Source: Butyrivibrio sp. VCB2006
GTDB lineage: Bacteria > Bacillota > Clostridia > Lachnospirales > Lachnospiraceae
Length of the DNA: 64,000 bases
NCBI RefSeq assembly: GCF_000420945.1
Contig: NZ_ATVX01000004.1
Coordinates: 248,001 to 312,000 of the forward strand
Direction of reading: 5' to 3'
The notes under the pieces were generated by a model, which saw only the letters and a list, made by a program, of their open reading frames with translations, did no database searches and was not told where the DNA came from. Positions 40,575-49,760 of this stretch are shown here, one piece after another. How positions within the stretch are numbered: the first letter of the stretch is position 1; each line of letters opens with the position of its first letter. The position numbers and the translations under genes are program-made.

Positions 40575-42305
40575 TTAGTTTTCTTCCCACTCCATGCCTT
40601 TTTCAAGTGCCATAGCCCTCGCCTCCTGTAGAGGAAGGGGTTTTCCAAAGAAATATCCCTGAGCACGTTCGCACCCTATCTGTTTGAGGAATTCCACCTG
40701 TTCCGGCGTCTCAACACCCTCGCAGAGCGGAGCAACGCCCATGGATCTTGCTCCATCCATGATGTGGGTCATAAGCTTGGCTGTCTTGGTATTATTCTGA
40801 AAGCTTCTCATAAAAATCATATCAAGCTTAAGGACATCAAAATTGTACTCAGCCACTGTATTTAATGAGGAATAGCCCGATCCAAAGTCATCAATCCAGA
40901 TACTATAGCCCATCTCCCTCATTCGGTCACACTCACTCTTTATAAATCCGCCATTCTGATCAAGAGCGCTCTCTGTTATCTCAATATCCAGCATATTTCT
41001 AGGCATTCCGTATTGTTCTCTGGTTTTTTCAATAATGCCAAAGATATCGCACAGTTCAAAATCAAGCCTTGAGATATTGATTGAAACAGGCACTATCTCA
41101 TGTCCGGCATCGATGATAGCTGCATAGTCCTCACAGACTTTTTTGACAACATATGTATCAATCAAATGAATCAGATGATATTGTTCCAAAGTCCCTATAA
41201 AATCCGCAGGAGATAACATTCCATACTTAGGATCCACCCATCTCACCAGTGCTTCATAACCACATATCTTGCCTGTCTTGACCCTGATTACAGGTTGGTA
41301 AAAGACCTTAATATATTCGTTTTCTACCGCTTCATCAATATGATCTATGACATACTGCTGCCTTCTCATGGTTTCTCTTAGCATGTCATCATACACACAG
41401 AAGTTCACATCATGTCTTCCCTTAATACTATTGCAGGCAAGACGCGCGTGGTCACAGGCAAGTCCTAGCTCTGCTCTTCGGTCATCCATATAGTAGATAC
41501 CGGCTTTAAGCCTTACCTTCTTATTGACATCATCAGCAAGCAGCATTTTCTTATAAACGGTCTCAACCTTGGCTACTACACTACCTCTGTTACCTGCTGT
41601 GCAAACAACAAAGTGATCATCCGAAAATCTTGATACATAAGCTCCCTGAAATACCTCTTTTATAGTATTTCCAAGGTCACATAAAAGCTCATCTCCCAGG
41701 TTAAAGCCATATCTTTCATTGATAAGCTTAAAGTTAGGAATATCAAAATGGATAAAAGAGATTTCTTCTCTCCAACTAGCCGAAGACATCAGATAATTAT
41801 GCACTCTTTGGTAAAAACAGGACATATTAAGAAGTCCGGTAAGGGGATCGGTCTCCTGCAGGCCTGACAGAATTTCCGCCTCAGCCACAGAATTACGGTT
41901 CTTGTTGTAGAATTCGTTCTGATCCACGTCCACAATAAAAACAAAGTAATAAGATTTACCACTCACGCTGTGAAGGAGATGCCCAAAATCTTCAACATAT
42001 CTGTTTTCGCCCTGCTTGGTCTTGATCCTGTAACGGACATAGTCATGTCTTTTCTCACCGTATATAGTCTGGGCTCTAATCTCATCCTCGATCTTGCTCA
42101 GGTCATCCGGATGAACCATTCCCCTAAAGCTTCCCTGGGTATGCTCCAGAAATTCCTCTATGCTATTACATCCATAAAGTTCAATAACATTAGGGCCGGC
42201 AAAAACTATCTTTTCATTGCCACCTGCCTCATAAACAAAGAAGCCACCGGGAAGTCCCTTGGGAATACGTCCATTATGCTCCATGCCAAAAAATTGATCA
42301 TCCAT
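40575..42305 (-). CDS. PAS-GGDEF-EAL protein, likely c-di-GMP phosphodiesterase
   Basis: The 576-residue protein has a PAS domain (about 15-130), a GGDEF-type domain (140-290) and an EAL domain (310-560). The GGDEF signature is degenerate (RFSDDHF), so cyclase activity is doubtful. The EAL motif is intact (YEALVRW), as are DDFGSGYSSL and EGVET, so it should hydrolyse c-di-GMP. No membrane segment. It follows addA by 57 nt and probably shares its transcript, with a terminator just beyond. Confidence 0.92.
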   Translation of the reverse strand: MDDQFFGMEHNGRIPKGLPGGFFVYEAGGNEKIVFAGPNVIELYGCNSIEEFLEHTQGSFRGMVHPDDLSKIEDEIRAQTIYGEKRHDYVRYRIKTKQGENRYVEDFGHLLHSVSGKSYYFVFIVDVDQNEFYNKNRNSVAEAEILSGLQETDPLTGLLNMSCFYQRVHNYLMSSASWREEISFIHFDIPNFKLINERYGFNLGDELLCDLGNTIKEVFQGAYVSRFSDDHFVVCTAGNRGSVVAKVETVYKKMLLADDVNKKVRLKAGIYYMDDRRAELGLACDHARLACNSIKGRHDVNFCVYDDMLRETMRRQQYVIDHIDEAVENEYIKVFYQPVIRVKTGKICGYEALVRWVDPKYGMLSPADFIGTLEQYHLIHLIDTYVVKKVCEDYAAIIDAGHEIVPVSINISRLDFELCDIFGIIEKTREQYGMPRNMLDIEITESALDQNGGFIKSECDRMREMGYSIWIDDFGSGYSSLNTVAEYNFDVLKLDMIFMRSFQNNTKTAKLMTHIMDGARSMGVAPLCEGVETPEQVEFLKQIGCERAQGYFFGKPLPLQEARAMALEKGMEWEEN

Positions 42306-42362
42306 GTAGCTGTATCCTTTCGTTGTATGATTAACGATTTGTCAGATACATCTATTATAATA

Positions 42363-45300
42363 TTAAAATAGCTTTATTGTCTCACCAAGTGCAAATGCAT
42401 ATATTAAAACTTCCTTAACTTTCATATCCGTCGCACTTTCAAGGGCCCTCTTATAAAGTTCCAGCTGTATGCTGTATCTGTCGATAAGTTCCTGACCATC
42501 CTTGACTCTGTCAGTCTTATAATCCATAAGAACAATCTGGCCATCTTCTATGAACCAGGCATCGATAATTCCCTGAATCAGCACCATCTCGTCACTAGGG
42601 AACTTCTCTTCAAGGTCACTTGCAGGAATTCCCATCATGAAAGGTTTTTCTCTCACAAGCTCTCCTCTTCTATAGGCTCTTCCCATTCTCTGACCAAGTT
42701 CAGATGAAAGAAATGATGTAACATCAGGACTCCAAACACAGGAAAGGTACTCCTCGGGGATCATGCCCTTTTTGTGCTGCAAGTGCATCCAGGAGTAGAT
42801 TCGCTTGGAAACCTCATCAATTTCTGAATTATTACTATTTGCTACAGACACCTTCTCTGCAGCCTCCATGAGTTCTTCGTTTCCGAAAACATCCTCATCC
42901 AAAATCTCCATGATTCTGTGATATGCAGTACCTCTCTCAGCTCCGGTCAGTCTCTTACCAGGCTTCTTATCAGTATTTCCAGCCGTCTGATTATCCTGAG
43001 CCAGAAAATCTACATATAACTCCTGCTCATCTGCATCCTCATCTTCCGCATAGTCCGCATTATGTCCGAAGACTTCGCCCATTTCCTCAAGCCTATGCTT
43101 CTTAAGCTCAGTAACAGTGGTCTTTGTGAAAAGACCTTCCAAATACTCATATGGGTATTTTGCTTCAAATTTCTCCTTAAGTCTGGAAGTTAGATCTCCA
43201 CGATATGCTTTAATGCCATCTTCAAGCTCTTTTCGCCTTGATGCTCCCAAAACGTCACGCTTTAACATATTACCGGCAATCTCATAATCCTGTAAAAAGA
43301 CAAATCTAATGGCCGGAGTATCAGATTCAATATATCCCTTAAACATATCCTCTGAAATTTCAAGTTTAGCTGCAGCCTTGGCAAAGCCGGGATGCCTGAT
43401 AACTGAAGGAAGAATCAGCTCAAAATAGCTCTCTGCTCTGGCCCTCACAGAATAAGGAAGCAGTTTTTCTTTTCCCGATATGGTCGGAAGTCCTCTTACT
43501 GCCTTACCCACTTCGTCAGCAAGCTTTTTAACTGATGCTGTCATGATGAGCTTTTCCTTGGCTCTTGTGAGAGCAACATATAATACTCTCAACTCCTCAC
43601 CCAGACTGTCAGTAGTCATCTTGTCCGCAACGATAAGTCTTTTTAAGGTGTCATATTTGACACGAAGCTCAGAGTTGATGCACTTTACACCGATCCCCAA
43701 ATCCATGTCTGCAATGAGATCGCCCATAGTATCCATTCTGTTAAAGCCCTTGGTAAGACCGGATACAAATACTACCGGAAACTCAAGGCCCTTGGACTTA
43801 TGAATACTCATGATACGTACAACATCAGCATTCTCATCAATGATTCCCGCTTCTCCGTAGTCCACCTCCACAAGCTTCATGTGCTCAATATATCTGACAA
43901 AGTGGAACAGTCCCTTAAAGCTTGTCTTTTCAAAAGCCAATGCTCTGGAAAGGAGCTGATCAAGGTTGGCCTTACGCTGATTGCCTGCAGGCATAGCAAG
44001 GCAGTATCTGTCAAAGCCTGTCACGTCAAAAATGTGCTGTATCAGCTCATGAACAGGTGTATATACCGACAGAGTGCGCAAATCCTCAAGGAAGTCCACA
44101 AAATCTGCCAATTTTTCCTTAAGGCTGTTATCCTCCTGCGTTTCTTTTCCATTTTCATCATCACCTGATTGATGCTCTCCAAAGTTGGCAATAGCCTTTT
44201 TTAACCCATAGTAAAAAGAATCCTCCATCGATGCCTCTTCATCGGCATCCACCATGACACGAAGTCTTGCCAGCTCTTCATCAGAAAAGCCGCCTATTGG
44301 CGAATGCATAACAGAAACAAGCGGAATATCCTGGCTTGGGTTATCTATTATCGTCAAAAAGTCCAGTATTACAGCTACTTCATAAGCAAGGAAGTATCCG
44401 CTCTTGGATTCTATATAGGTTGGAATTCCCTGATTTTCCAAAACCTTTTTGAAGACATCATCCCATCCGCTTAAAGACCTTAATAGAATGACAATATCTT
44501 TATATTGAAGTTTTGGGTCCTCTGCCTTTAGCTGATGAATTCTCTCGGCAATTACCAGTGCCTCTTTTTCCCTGCCATCATAATTGGAAAGAGCTTCGTT
44601 ATCACTGCTACTATCAAACATGATCAGCTCAGGTCCCACGTCATAGGTGGGCTCAGGGTACTCAGCTCCGGTCACAAGCCTTGCATCCTCGTCGTAGTCA
44701 ACACTTCCCAGGTCAACACCCATAATCTTCTCAAAGATATAGTTGGTGGCCTCCAAAACCTCTTTTCTACTACGGAAATTCTTGTGAAGGTCAATTCTGC
44801 GATCCTGGGCATTCGCAGACTTGTCGTAGGTTCCAAGCTTCTCCATAAAGATCTCGGGACGGGCAAGCCTGAATTTATAGATACTCTGCTTGACATCGCC
44901 AACCATGAAACGCTCAGACTTATCCGGAATCTCCCCGGAAATAGACTTAAGTATCAGTTCCTGAACATTGTTACTGTCCTGATACTCATCTATCAGCACT
45001 TCCTTGTAATAATCGCGGTATTCAAGGGCGACTGTAGAAGGTGTACACATATCTATTATTTCCTGACTGGTTTTACCCAGGGACTGTTCATCACTTGGGT
45101 GATTGACCAGAATCTGAAGCGCAAAATGCTCCATATCAGAGAAATCTATGAGCTGACGTTCTCTCTTTTTCTCATCAAAAAGCTGCTTGTACCTGATTGT
45201 CAGTCTGCACAGCTCTTTTACCGCCCTGTCACAAAGGGCCATTTGATCAACGATAGTCTCTGATGGAAGTGCAAAATACTTATCTACGAGGCTACTGATA

Positions 45301-46223
45301 TCTTTCTTGATCTTATCCCTTACATCCTTAACATATGCTCTCTTATCAGGGTTGACGCAGTCATCCTTTTTACTTGATATTCTGCCAAAAGAAATTCCTC
45401 TAAGCCCGTCAAATAGCTGATCGTAGGTATCATATTTCAAAGCCGCACAAATACTGTCTTTGTCCGCATCAAGGGTATCCCCATACATATATGGGCCGTC
45501 GCTTTCGCAGCAAATCTTCTCAAGAGCCTCGATAATCGCTACCTTTTCTTGTAGCTGTGTTCTTGCCTTATCAACGCAGGCTTTCACCCAGGGGAACTCA
45601 TCAAATACAGTCCCTTCAACCTGATAATCTCTTGATCTTTCATTTATCCAGTCCTCAGGCCATGGCATACTCATAGCAAACTTGTAGAGTTCAGAGATAT
45701 ACCCCTCTACTTTCTTGTCATTGCTTCCGGTGCTAAAGTATTCCATGCAAAAGAGAAATTCATCATTTTCTCCGTCGCGACATTTGTCATACTCTTCTTC
45801 CAGCATATCCTGCATAACATCTTCCTGGAGAAGACGCATTTCTCCGTCGTCTCCAACTCTGAAAGAAGGATCGATTCCAATAGTATTAAAGTTATTCCTA
45901 AGGACATACTGACAGAAGGAATCTATTGTAGTGATCTGAGCATTGTGAATCAAAGTCTCCTGTTTCTGAAGGTGCTTATTATCCGGGTCTTCCAGAAGTT
46001 TATTCTGAATAGCTATTGTTATCTTTTCCTTCATTTGGGAAGCAGCGGCCTTGGTAAAGGTCACCACAAGAAGATGATCAATGTCTACTCCTTCACTGAT
46101 CATCTGGATGATTCGTTCTACGAGAACAGCTGTCTTACCTGAACCAGCTGCCGCAGATACTAATATATTGCAGTCTCTGGCATCTATGACTGCCTGTTGT
46201 TCTTCTGTAAATTTAACTGCCAT
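42363..46223 (-). CDS. addA: ATP-dependent helicase/nuclease subunit AddA
   Basis: AddA is the UvrD-type helicase and nuclease of the AddAB complex that resects double-strand breaks for recombination. It starts with KFTEEQQAVIDAR and Walker A AAAGSGKTAVLVER (about 24-37), with VLIDEYQDSN and VRIMSIHKSKGLEFPVVFV as further helicase motifs. The C-terminal nuclease shows GTAYHRIME and VLMDYKTDRV. Length is 1,286 residues, complete. It overlaps the addB stop by 11 nt, indicating coupling. Chi-site hotspots were not examined. Confidence 0.97.
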   Translation of the reverse strand: MAVKFTEEQQAVIDARDCNILVSAAAGSGKTAVLVERIIQMISEGVDIDHLLVVTFTKAAASQMKEKITIAIQNKLLEDPDNKHLQKQETLIHNAQITTIDSFCQYVLRNNFNTIGIDPSFRVGDDGEMRLLQEDVMQDMLEEEYDKCRDGENDEFLFCMEYFSTGSNDKKVEGYISELYKFAMSMPWPEDWINERSRDYQVEGTVFDEFPWVKACVDKARTQLQEKVAIIEALEKICCESDGPYMYGDTLDADKDSICAALKYDTYDQLFDGLRGISFGRISSKKDDCVNPDKRAYVKDVRDKIKKDISSLVDKYFALPSETIVDQMALCDRAVKELCRLTIRYKQLFDEKKRERQLIDFSDMEHFALQILVNHPSDEQSLGKTSQEIIDMCTPSTVALEYRDYYKEVLIDEYQDSNNVQELILKSISGEIPDKSERFMVGDVKQSIYKFRLARPEIFMEKLGTYDKSANAQDRRIDLHKNFRSRKEVLEATNYIFEKIMGVDLGSVDYDEDARLVTGAEYPEPTYDVGPELIMFDSSSDNEALSNYDGREKEALVIAERIHQLKAEDPKLQYKDIVILLRSLSGWDDVFKKVLENQGIPTYIESKSGYFLAYEVAVILDFLTIIDNPSQDIPLVSVMHSPIGGFSDEELARLRVMVDADEEASMEDSFYYGLKKAIANFGEHQSGDDENGKETQEDNSLKEKLADFVDFLEDLRTLSVYTPVHELIQHIFDVTGFDRYCLAMPAGNQRKANLDQLLSRALAFEKTSFKGLFHFVRYIEHMKLVEVDYGEAGIIDENADVVRIMSIHKSKGLEFPVVFVSGLTKGFNRMDTMGDLIADMDLGIGVKCINSELRVKYDTLKRLIVADKMTTDSLGEELRVLYVALTRAKEKLIMTASVKKLADEVGKAVRGLPTISGKEKLLPYSVRARAESYFELILPSVIRHPGFAKAAAKLEISEDMFKGYIESDTPAIRFVFLQDYEIAGNMLKRDVLGASRRKELEDGIKAYRGDLTSRLKEKFEAKYPYEYLEGLFTKTTVTELKKHRLEEMGEVFGHNADYAEDEDADEQELYVDFLAQDNQTAGNTDKKPGKRLTGAERGTAYHRIMEILDEDVFGNEELMEAAEKVSVANSNNSEIDEVSKRIYSWMHLQHKKGMIPEEYLSCVWSPDVTSFLSSELGQRMGRAYRRGELVREKPFMMGIPASDLEEKFPSDEMVLIQGIIDAWFIEDGQIVLMDYKTDRVKDGQELIDRYSIQLELYKRALESATDMKVKEVLIYAFALGETIKLF

Positions 46224-49200
46224 GAGTCGTTCTTATAGCCTCCATTGCTGCGCCTTCATCCATATCAAGCTTTCTTGTCTCGTACCCTGAAATCTTATTG
46301 TCATATCCACAGATTGATCTGTACTGGCAATAGGTACAGGAATTTCTGGTTCCGGCTTCATAAGGATTAACCTTTATATCACCGTCCAAAATCCGGGTTC
46401 CGAATTCCTTGATTTTCTTATTAACAAAATTCGAAATAGCGCTATAGTCCTGATTTGAAATAACCTGTGAATTGGCAGTAAAGCCTCCATCCTTCTTGTA
46501 AGCAACAGGGATAACGTCAGACTTAGAAGTTAAGCCTGTATCCAGCATCTGGATAATGTCGTTATTATCGCTGACCAGTCCGGTCATTTTAAGTTCTTCT
46601 CTGATAGCCTCATTGATATCATCCGGTTGCATATCGTTTTTGCCTTCAGCCATTGGATCGTCTACATGATAGTAGAGAATCGCGGCCGGAACCACATCTT
46701 TGCCACCTGATATTTTCTTTTCCACTGCTGTAGCCACATTCATGTACATGACAAGCTGAAGTTGCAGTCCGTAGTAGAGTGACGCCACATTAAATTTCTT
46801 TTTACCGGATTTAAAATCTATAACTTTGACATATACGTGGTCATCATCTTCGCATAGATCAACTCGGTCAATTCTTCCGTGAAGCTTCATACGTTCGGTA
46901 ATATGGGCCTTTTCGTCCTCTGAGAGAGTAATATTAATCTCATCAAGATTTCCCGCTTCTCTGAAATCCATCTCCACAAATGCAGGATTGAACTTGCCTT
47001 TGCTAACCTGATACTTGAGAATGCCCACTGTTCTCGACAGGATTCTATGGATTCTGTCTATCATGTGCTGATTACGGGCATTACTGCGTAAAATGGTATC
47101 TCCATAACGGTCGACACATTCCGTTAAGGCGCGATTTAATATTGCCTCTGATTCTTCATCACTAATATCTCTCCAGTCAATCTTTCTGGTCATGATTTCA
47201 GTGGTATATTTCTCCAAAACCTCGTGAAAAACATTTCCAAGGTCAGCAACGTCGAAATCGTATTCCTGACGTTCTTCCAAATGAAGACCATACTTTAAAA
47301 AGTGTGCATAGCAACAGGAAGCAAACAGTTCCAATCTGCTGACGCTGTTCTCAAGACTGGCACCATATAGCGATAAAGCCAGCATTTTGGCCAGGGGCTT
47401 ACTCTCGTAGTGTTTGAAGGCAGCTTCTGTAATAGTATCTACAAGTGTGCTTGTGCCTTCTAAGTCGCCAAGAAGCTGCATCAGAGCGTAAAGTGATTCT
47501 TTTTCCTCATCGCTTATTATGTCTGTAGCGTACTTTCTCACAAGGTCCGCTGCATTCATAAGGCTATCCATAGGTGCCACGTTCTGACTCTCAAAATTTC
47601 CGTCCTCCGGACGATCAATGACAAGCTCCGGATACATCTGGCAAAGTTTAGGCACCAGATAAGCAGGCCTTCTGGACTTGCCTTCTATGTCCAGCTCAGC
47701 ATAGGACAGATAGAGCTTATCTGTTGGTTTAGTCAGATTCATATACAGATATAGTCTTTGAATGTACATCTGTTGCCTGGGCGTAGGCGCAAGTTCAACG
47801 CCGGTTCCAAGGTCGACCAGGAACTGCCTGTCCACATCAGAAATAATACCGCCGGTACCTGCATTTGAAGGGATAGAACCATCAACAGCTCCAAGGAAGA
47901 ACAAAAGCTTTATTTCCTTAAGCCTTGTTCTCTCCATGTCACCCACGATAATCCTATCAACATCCTGAGGAATCGATCCAACCTCAATATCTCCAAAGCC
48001 GACACTTAGTATGTCTCTGTATTCTGACAGAGTCAGCTCATCCGAGCCGATCAGATCCCCAATCTGTGTCAAAAGAGCTACGACCTTGTCATAAATCTGC
48101 TCAAACTCCCTGGCTTTTCTGCGGTCGCCTTTTTCCATAAAGAAATCTCTATACTCGGAAAGCTTAGTTTTACTGCCATTAATCTCAATAACCTCTAAAA
48201 TGGCATCAGAAATCTCTTTTGCAGAAGCCTTTTTTACCCCAGCCAAAGGCGCAAGTTCCTGTGTAATGCGAGTTCTCATGTCCTCAAGTTTTTCCATGAT
48301 AGCCACATCACGTTCTGCGGTATCACCTGTTTTTTTATTGCCCCCAGAAAACTTTTTGGGCATTCTCCTTGAAAATCTGTCATCCCACTGGCTTGGTCCT
48401 TTTATTCCAAGGGCTCTGACATAATTATCCAAAAGGTCTGTATCCTCTTTTGAAAAAGCAGTCATGCCACTTCTCATGTAATGGAATACATCCTCATATT
48501 TGTAGCCATAAATAATGATTCCAAGGGCACTTGTGATATATTCGATAAAAGGATTGAGCATCAGACTGGTATTCTGATCTATATAGACAGGAATTCCGAA
48601 TCTATCTGCAGTTCTGGCTACCAGATCACTGTACTCCTCCAGATTTCCGCAAACCAGCGCAATATCTCTATACGCATACTTTCCGGACCTGACTGCCTCC
48701 ATAATCTTGAGCATAGCCTGGCGAACTTCGCTTTCAGGAGTTGATGCTTCGAACAATTCAAGTTTCTTCGGCTTCCCTTCATATCTTTTGTTATTGTATC
48801 TAAACAGGTTTTCTTCAAGGAATGCCAAAGCTGGGTTATTCTCAAGCCTTTTTACATGTTCATCCCTGATGAAGAAATCTCCTGATCTATCCTTAAGTTG
48901 TCTCCAGGTAGCAAAATCAGGAAGCGTACCGACATTTTTCATCTCTTCCTGCGTTAGCTCATATTCAAGCTTCTCAAGGTCTCGAACAGTCTTTTTACTG
49001 AGCATGAAAAGCTCCTGCTCCTCAAAACTGTCCGCATATACATCTTCTGATGGGTCGATGGTAACAGTCACTATTACTTCCTTGGATATTCTAAGGAGCT
49101 GGCTTATAACTCTGTACTGAATAGGGGTAAAGCCTGTAAATCCATCAAAAATGATAACGCTGTTACTTATGAGCTTAGACTTTGGTATGGACTCACATAA

Positions 49201-49746
49201 AATATCAAGTGTTTCTTCTGTAGTTATGTATTTATCTGCTATATATTTATGAAACTCACTATAAAGAAGTCTCAGATCTTTAAGTTTGCTGTTCAGTGCA
49301 CCCTTATGAGAGCTCTTTTCCTCCAAAAGCGACAGCTCCTGATCCGTGATCCCATACTGCATAAACTCAGATATTGTGGACTTAACCTCATCTATATAAC
49401 CGGGCTTATGCATATTGGGCCCGATAACAGGTAGTTTGTCCCCAAGAATATCTGCCACACGCCGGAGAATAAGGCTCTTTCCCACGTCATCTAGCACAGA
49501 AAAAGAGCTAAGACCTACTTCCTCGAATATTCGATAAGAAAGTCGACCAAAGCTCAGTACGTCGATGTTCATTATTGCATGGGAAGGATGCATTCTGACT
49601 ACATCCTTCTGTGTCTGCATAGTAAACTGGTCCGGAACTATGATAAGAAAATCCTTATCTTTGTCCGTAAAGCTTCTATCAATGATCTCCTTGTAAACTG
49701 CGGTGCTCTTTCCGGCACCTGACGCCCCAAAACAAAACCTTAACAT
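46213..49746 (-). CDS. addB: ATP-dependent nuclease subunit AddB
   Basis: AddB is the second nuclease subunit of AddAB. The 1,177-residue protein begins with the nucleotide-binding GASGAGKSTAVYKEI (8-22). It ends with a RecB-type nuclease (VKVIDFKSGKKKFN) and the cysteines of an iron-sulphur site (CTYCQYRSIC at about 1140). It lies 14 nt after the larger EAL gene and overlaps addA. This four-gene arrangement is unusual. Confidence 0.96.
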   Translation of the reverse strand: MLRFCFGASGAGKSTAVYKEIIDRSFTDKDKDFLIIVPDQFTMQTQKDVVRMHPSHAIMNIDVLSFGRLSYRIFEEVGLSSFSVLDDVGKSLILRRVADILGDKLPVIGPNMHKPGYIDEVKSTISEFMQYGITDQELSLLEEKSSHKGALNSKLKDLRLLYSEFHKYIADKYITTEETLDILCESIPKSKLISNSVIIFDGFTGFTPIQYRVISQLLRISKEVIVTVTIDPSEDVYADSFEEQELFMLSKKTVRDLEKLEYELTQEEMKNVGTLPDFATWRQLKDRSGDFFIRDEHVKRLENNPALAFLEENLFRYNNKRYEGKPKKLELFEASTPESEVRQAMLKIMEAVRSGKYAYRDIALVCGNLEEYSDLVARTADRFGIPVYIDQNTSLMLNPFIEYITSALGIIIYGYKYEDVFHYMRSGMTAFSKEDTDLLDNYVRALGIKGPSQWDDRFSRRMPKKFSGGNKKTGDTAERDVAIMEKLEDMRTRITQELAPLAGVKKASAKEISDAILEVIEINGSKTKLSEYRDFFMEKGDRRKAREFEQIYDKVVALLTQIGDLIGSDELTLSEYRDILSVGFGDIEVGSIPQDVDRIIVGDMERTRLKEIKLLFFLGAVDGSIPSNAGTGGIISDVDRQFLVDLGTGVELAPTPRQQMYIQRLYLYMNLTKPTDKLYLSYAELDIEGKSRRPAYLVPKLCQMYPELVIDRPEDGNFESQNVAPMDSLMNAADLVRKYATDIISDEEKESLYALMQLLGDLEGTSTLVDTITEAAFKHYESKPLAKMLALSLYGASLENSVSRLELFASCCYAHFLKYGLHLEERQEYDFDVADLGNVFHEVLEKYTTEIMTRKIDWRDISDEESEAILNRALTECVDRYGDTILRSNARNQHMIDRIHRILSRTVGILKYQVSKGKFNPAFVEMDFREAGNLDEINITLSEDEKAHITERMKLHGRIDRVDLCEDDDHVYVKVIDFKSGKKKFNVASLYYGLQLQLVMYMNVATAVEKKISGGKDVVPAAILYYHVDDPMAEGKNDMQPDDINEAIREELKMTGLVSDNNDIIQMLDTGLTSKSDVIPVAYKKDGGFTANSQVISNQDYSAISNFVNKKIKEFGTRILDGDIKVNPYEAGTRNSCTYCQYRSICGYDNKISGYETRKLDMDEGAAMEAIRTTHGS

Positions 49747-49760
49747 GATAAATCCTTTTA

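Noticed and set aside
44535-45263. Plus-strand frame of 242 codons opposite addA
   Set aside because: It is a shadow of addA codon usage on the other strand; addA motifs are intact throughout.
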